DNA of 15,813 nucleotides from assembly GCA_030642635.1 (NCBI GenBank), contig DAOWNK010000043.1, positions 1 to 15,813 of the forward strand, read 5' to 3'. Positions within the stretch are counted from its first letter, which is position 1; each line of letters opens with the position of its first letter. The position numbers were made by a program, and so were the translations under genes. This DNA comes from Pirellulales bacterium (lineage in GTDB: Bacteria; Planctomycetota; Planctomycetia; Pirellulales; Thermoguttaceae). A model generated the notes under the pieces. The model was not told where the DNA came from. It was given only the letters and a program-made list of their open reading frames with translations, and searched no databases. This document shows positions 12,287 to 15,813 of the stretch, one piece after another.

Positions 12287-13729
12287 TCATTTATTCTTCC
12301 CCAATTCCAAATCACGTGTGACACGATATATACGTTGCTGACGTTCGGCGAGTTCACCGAGTGCATCGAGCAGTTCCGGCCGCTCCGCCTGTTCGCCTTC
12401 GCACAACAGCGAGTATCGCTTGGTGCGGCGGTTCACTCGCATCTGCAACGCACGGATCATCTTCAACTCGGCCAGCATATCGACCAGCGGCGGTTCCTGC
12501 GGCGGGCCTGACTTGCCCGGCGGCTTGGGTTTGCTTTCATCGAGGTCCTCCTGAGCCTTTTTCAACGCCTCGATCATCTCTTCCAACGCGGCGATTATGT
12601 CTTCTTCGACCGCCTGGGTAATCCGGCCGACCTTCGCCATGGCCAGCCGTCGTACCACCTGCTGCATGTCTTCGCGCATCTGCTCGACGGCCTCGGGAAA
12701 CGCAACCGCGGTGCCGTCCTCGCGTAAAAGCAGCAACGCATTGTCCGCATCGACGACGATCTGCTGCTGGCGTCCGCTTAGCCGACTGGCTTCGATCTCG
12801 TGGTTGTGCGACCACTGTTGTTTTGGGACTTTATCGAGCCGCACCGTGCCCTGATAAACCTCACGCTGCCGGGCGAGCATCTTGCGGAACCGCGACTGGA
12901 GCATGGCCAACATCCTGGCGATCTCTTCCTCGCGAAGCTGGCGCAGTATCTCTTCCAGTTCGGCTTTTGCCCGTTCCAACTCGGCGATGGCCTCCTCCTG
13001 TTTATCGACGGCGCTTTCGCGTTGTGCCCGGTCCAGCTTCTCTTGGGCGTCTTTCATGCGTTGCTTTGCAGACTCAAGACGTTTTTGCACGGGGTTCTCG
13101 TTCTGTTTCTGCTCTGCATCCTTTCCTGCGTCCTTTCCTGGTGAACTGTCACTGCCTTCTTCGTTCTTTTTAACGTCCTTGGCCAGTCGGCCGGTATCTT
13201 TCGCCAGTTTATCCTGTTCCTTGGCAAGCCCCTTTTGATTACCGCCGCCGGCGGTTCTGCCCTGTACGTCCTTTTGCTTTCGGATGATTCGATTGACTCG
13301 TTTCAGATAGTTGCGTATTCGGGCTTTTTCAGACGCAATGCGTTTCGCACGATCTTCGCTCATCAGTAGTTCGAGCAGTTTGCGGAGGTCCTGATCGACG
13401 ATTTTTTGGTTTTCGATGGCCGTGGATAGCTTATCTCGGCGAAGCTGATCGACCAAGCTGTCCAGCCGCACTTCGATCATCGTCTCGCGGATTTGCCGCC
13501 TGGCCTTTCGCATCAGCGCGGCCCGGCGTGGATCGGTCGCTTCGGTGATGCGTGCGATCTGTTCCAACACGGCGTCGAAGTGCCGAAATTGCTCGGCAAG
13601 GTGCTGCTGACGAAGCGAAAGATTTTCGGATTCAGTAACGTCGGTCTCCGGCTCTGCAAGCAGCGTGGTTGCCGAAAAGGCGACCAACAGCCATGCAAAC
13701 CATACGTTTTGTATATTGCGAAGTCTCAT
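12287..13729 (-). CDS. Secreted coiled-coil protein of the planctomycete conserved-hypothetical type
   Basis: The 480-residue product has a signal peptide at 1-25 (WFAWLLVAFSATTLLA). It is almost entirely charged helix. Predicted coiled coils lie at about 38-160, then a Lys/Gly/Gln-rich flexible stretch (about 150-215), a strong heptad-patterned coiled coil (about 216-300, ESAKQRMKDAQEKLDRAQRE) and another at about 340-395, then a Pro-rich break (KPKPPGKSGPPQEPP) and a final helix pair. No catalytic motif is seen. It begins immediately after the TAA of the upstream membrane protein with no gap, so the two are probably translated together and may form a periplasmic assembly (inference). Codon use resembles its neighbours. 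Confidence 0.85.
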   Translation of the reverse strand: MRLRNIQNVWFAWLLVAFSATTLLAEPETDVTESENLSLRQQHLAEQFRHFDAVLEQIARITEATDPRRAALMRKARRQIRETMIEVRLDSLVDQLRRDKLSTAIENQKIVDQDLRKLLELLMSEDRAKRIASEKARIRNYLKRVNRIIRKQKDVQGRTAGGGNQKGLAKEQDKLAKDTGRLAKDVKKNEEGSDSSPGKDAGKDAEQKQNENPVQKRLESAKQRMKDAQEKLDRAQRESAVDKQEEAIAELERAKAELEEILRQLREEEIARMLAMLQSRFRKMLARQREVYQGTVRLDKVPKQQWSHNHEIEASRLSGRQQQIVVDADNALLLLREDGTAVAFPEAVEQMREDMQQVVRRLAMAKVGRITQAVEEDIIAALEEMIEALKKAQEDLDESKPKPPGKSGPPQEPPLVDMLAELKMIRALQMRVNRRTKRYSLLCEGEQAERPELLDALGELAERQQRIYRVTRDLELGKNK

Positions 13730-15813
13730 TTATTTTTCCAACAACTCGCGGAGCTTCTGTTTGTGTCGCCGCTTGGTTTGCTCGTTCAGCCGGTCTTGCT
13801 GCTCAATGATCTTGCGTAGCAGTTCCATCGCCTCGTTGAAGTTTTCCAACTCTATCATTCTATCCAGCACCTTGCGCATGGCCAACAACACCTCGTCGGC
13901 TTGGAGAACTGCTGGTTCCGAGTCCGATTGTTCTTCAATCGCCTCGATACGACGTTCCAGTTCCGGGAACATCTCGGCGACAATACGGCCAAGCGGGGCG
14001 ACAATCCCGTCGGCCAGCCGGCGTTTTAGTTCCTCGGTGTCGATCCGGTTGTTTATGAGTTGTTTGCGAATGTCGTTGAATCCCTCGGTAACGCCCCGAG
14101 TTTCGTGTGTGCTTTTGTGCGTATTGGTCAACGCCCGGCCTATACGAAGCGCCCGCAGCGGCAGGTGTTTTGCGGAAGTATCGTCCAATCGCAGCAGCAA
14201 GTCGCGTGTCTCGGGCACTTCCTCTATGATGGCCTCGAACCGCTCTCTGATAACCAGCTCGCGTGCTTCGAGCATTGCACGCAACCGCTCCGGCGTGACG
14301 ACGTCCAATAGCCGGCGCGGGCCGGCGCCGACGTTCGGCCCTCCGGCCAGGTCGCAGTGGTCGGCCGCCTGGATGCAGACCGTCAGTTTCTGGCCCGGCT
14401 TAAGACAAAGCTCCTCAACCTCAAGCGACGCGGCAAGCTCCCACTGGATTGTTACAGACTGTGGTAGATCGATCTGGCGCCGCGACGGGGCGTGTTTATC
14501 CACAACGGTTTCGAACCATACCTCCGCAATTCCCCAATCGTCTGCAATGCGGCCGACTGCCGGCAGGACCGCATCGGCGGTTATCGCCTGGCCGATCCCG
14601 TCGAGCCGGACGGTCAACTCCGGCGGTGTGTCCTTCACGCCCAGCAGCGACAGCCGGACCGGCTCGCGGCCGGTAATGCCGTCGGAGTCCGAAAGCGTAA
14701 ACAGCAGCGTGGTGTCCGACTGAAGCACAGCGAGCGTGTAGCAAAAACCACGGCGATCGGCTGCCAGGCTGGCTGAATCTGGAAGTAGTTTCAAAACTGA
14801 GAAACAGTGGCGCCGGCGTCCCGCCGGTGTGGTGGAATCAGGGGCTTGCGACCACCGGCGGGACGCCGGCGCCACTGACATCTGAACACCAACCAACTCC
14901 TTGTTCGTCTTGGCTCGAATTGTAACCATGGTGCCCAGCGGAACCTGCATCACGCCGGAGACAGGCAAGGTTCGCCGCCGGCGATCCATATACGCCGGGT
15001 ATTTGCAATCGAGCGTCATCTCGACAATGGTCGGGCTTTCGACCACCTTGATCCTCAAGTTGCGTAGCCGGGCGTCGCCGCCGACCAGATCGAACCGGAT
15101 CGGCGTCAAAACACCTTGGAACGTATATGAATATTCCTGGAACGGTTCGTCGGCGCCCCTGGCCGCCCCAAGTCGATTCATCGTCGCGCGGCCTCGGACG
15201 CCGCTTTCCGTGCGGTAGCGGACTTGCACCACACTCGGCACGACCGGCCAAGAGGTGTCGGCCTTGGCGATCACCTCCAGACTGTCGCCCCGGGCGATTT
15301 TTTCCACACCGTCGTCGAATCCCTCGATTACCAGCCGGGTGTGACGCGGCCACAACTCGTCGGAAAACATCAGGCTGCGACGCGCCCACGTGGCCGATGC
15401 TCCTTGGCACAACACTACGAACGCGACCACGCTTGCGGCCGTCAGAAACGCTGCCGCAACGCTGCGTCGCAACGGCGCCGGGTTGAACACTTCACAGAGC
15501 CGCACATCGTCGATCCGCTGCAACGCCTCGCGGCAGGTTTGTTCCAACAGCACCGGGTTGCATTCACTGTGGGCTGATGTGCCGTCGGTAAGCACCACTG
15601 CGGTCAACAGGCTGTCGCCGAACTGTGGAAATCGGCGTTCCAGCACGGTGGCCATGTTGCCGTCGCTTAAACGCACAAAGGCACGCCGAGCAATCAGTCG
15701 GAACAACACCGCTGTTAGCCCGAATATGACGCCGCCGAGCACAATGCCGCGCACGACCGCCGGCGGCTCGAAGAACCAGTCGATAGCAAGGCTGACCCAA
15801 AAGGCGACTCCCA
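13730..15813 (-). CDS. Large membrane-anchored protein, DUF4175-like (5' end outside window)
   Basis: The frame is open to the window edge, with at least 693 residues visible. The GTG at 15754 is not the likely start, because the upstream codons continue a membrane segment (VAFWVSLAIDWFFEPPAVV). Next comes a second hydrophobic segment (GIVLGGVIFGLTAVLFRLIA). A conserved block LERRFPQFGDSLLTAVVL follows, then a third membrane segment (LTAASVVAFVVLCQGAS). The long extracytoplasmic part has beta-sandwich strands (about 15360-14350) and C-terminal charged helices. This layout recalls the DUF4175-like proteins encoded beside MoxR/DUF58/vWA genes in planctomycetes. The name is from memory, not a search. 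Oddity: a 25-bp inverted repeat at 14805-14877 is translated in frame within the sandwich region as an Arg/Ala/Pro-rich insert. The coiled-coil gene follows directly. Confidence 0.8.
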   Translation of the reverse strand, partial: GVAFWVSLAIDWFFEPPAVVRGIVLGGVIFGLTAVLFRLIARRAFVRLSDGNMATVLERRFPQFGDSLLTAVVLTDGTSAHSECNPVLLEQTCREALQRIDDVRLCEVFNPAPLRRSVAAAFLTAASVVAFVVLCQGASATWARRSLMFSDELWPRHTRLVIEGFDDGVEKIARGDSLEVIAKADTSWPVVPSVVQVRYRTESGVRGRATMNRLGAARGADEPFQEYSYTFQGVLTPIRFDLVGGDARLRNLRIKVVESPTIVEMTLDCKYPAYMDRRRRTLPVSGVMQVPLGTMVTIRAKTNKELVGVQMSVAPASRRWSQAPDSTTPAGRRRHCFSVLKLLPDSASLAADRRGFCYTLAVLQSDTTLLFTLSDSDGITGREPVRLSLLGVKDTPPELTVRLDGIGQAITADAVLPAVGRIADDWGIAEVWFETVVDKHAPSRRQIDLPQSVTIQWELAASLEVEELCLKPGQKLTVCIQAADHCDLAGGPNVGAGPRRLLDVVTPERLRAMLEARELVIRERFEAIIEEVPETRDLLLRLDDTSAKHLPLRALRIGRALTNTHKSTHETRGVTEGFNDIRKQLINNRIDTEELKRRLADGIVAPLGRIVAEMFPELERRIEAIEEQSDSEPAVLQADEVLLAMRKVLDRMIELENFNEAMELLRKIIEQQDRLNEQTKRRHKQKLRELLEK
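14805..14877. repeat. 25-bp inverted repeat inside a coding region
   Basis: CAGTGGCGCCGGCGTCCCGC and five further bases (14805-14829) recur as an exact reverse complement at 14853-14877 with a 23-base loop. It is read through in frame by the DUF4175-like gene as a peptide beginning near SVAPASRRW and ending near PAGRRRH. Its composition differs from the flanking beta-sandwich sequence. Confidence 0.92.

Noticed and set aside
12036..12290. Minus-strand open frame of 84 codons in the 12025-12286 gap
   Set aside because: It is made of Lys/Glu-rich and Phe/Pro-rich stretches translated from the polypurine and polypyrimidine arms, and it overlaps the repeat, so it is not a credible small protein.
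13665..14723. Long plus-strand open frame (352 codons) opposite the DUF4175-like gene
   Set aside because: Its product is Ser/Arg-rich low complexity, it overlaps the well-supported minus-strand gene across its conserved region, and it starts inside the next gene. It is an antisense shadow of GC-rich codons.

Overview
The window looks like chromosome from a planctomycete, probably of the Pirellulales. The supporting evidence is a DUF1207 outer-membrane protein, a second planctomycete-type outer-membrane protein, a long run of secreted coiled-coil, NPCBM and HtrA-type proteins, moderately high GC, and the palindromic and 7-base repeats common in these genomes. No search could be run, so all family names come from motif recognition. 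No rRNA, tRNA, CRISPR array, integrase or transposase was seen.

Layout. At the left, on the minus strand, lie argC and then the 5' part of argJ, both of arginine biosynthesis. Next, on the plus strand, come two outer-membrane barrel candidates (DUF1207 and a DUF6666-like protein) and a bifunctional-nuclease (DUF151) protein. A small four-helix membrane protein converges on the nuclease gene. From about 5.5 kb to the right end everything is on the minus strand. In transcription order these genes are a large membrane-anchored DUF4175-like protein (5' end outside the window), a secreted coiled-coil protein, a secreted helical protein, an NPCBM-domain protein, one intact HtrA-type serine protease, and two HtrA-like paralogues that have lost catalytic residues. 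The protease with its two apparent pseudoproteases, coupled to a carbohydrate-binding-type protein, suggests an envelope surveillance or remodelling unit. That function is an inference.

The main unexplained structure is a set of small palindromic elements that is dense here. Three copies share a hairpin core, which is inverted between copies. In two of them (2831-2946 and 4525-4643) the core sits between G-rich 7-base-repeat arms and their complements. A 23-bp heptad inverted repeat (5515-5589) and a purine/pyrimidine-armed version (12058-12270) show the same nesting. Simpler palindromes sit in or next to stop codons, or are translated in frame inside genes: argJ (1-75), the DUF4175-like gene (14805-14877), the N-termini of both dead HtrA paralogues (7734-7845 and 6601-6677) and the C-terminus of one (5515-5589). 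This recalls the in-frame palindromic elements of Rickettsia, but the sequences are different. It is the best candidate here for an undescribed system.
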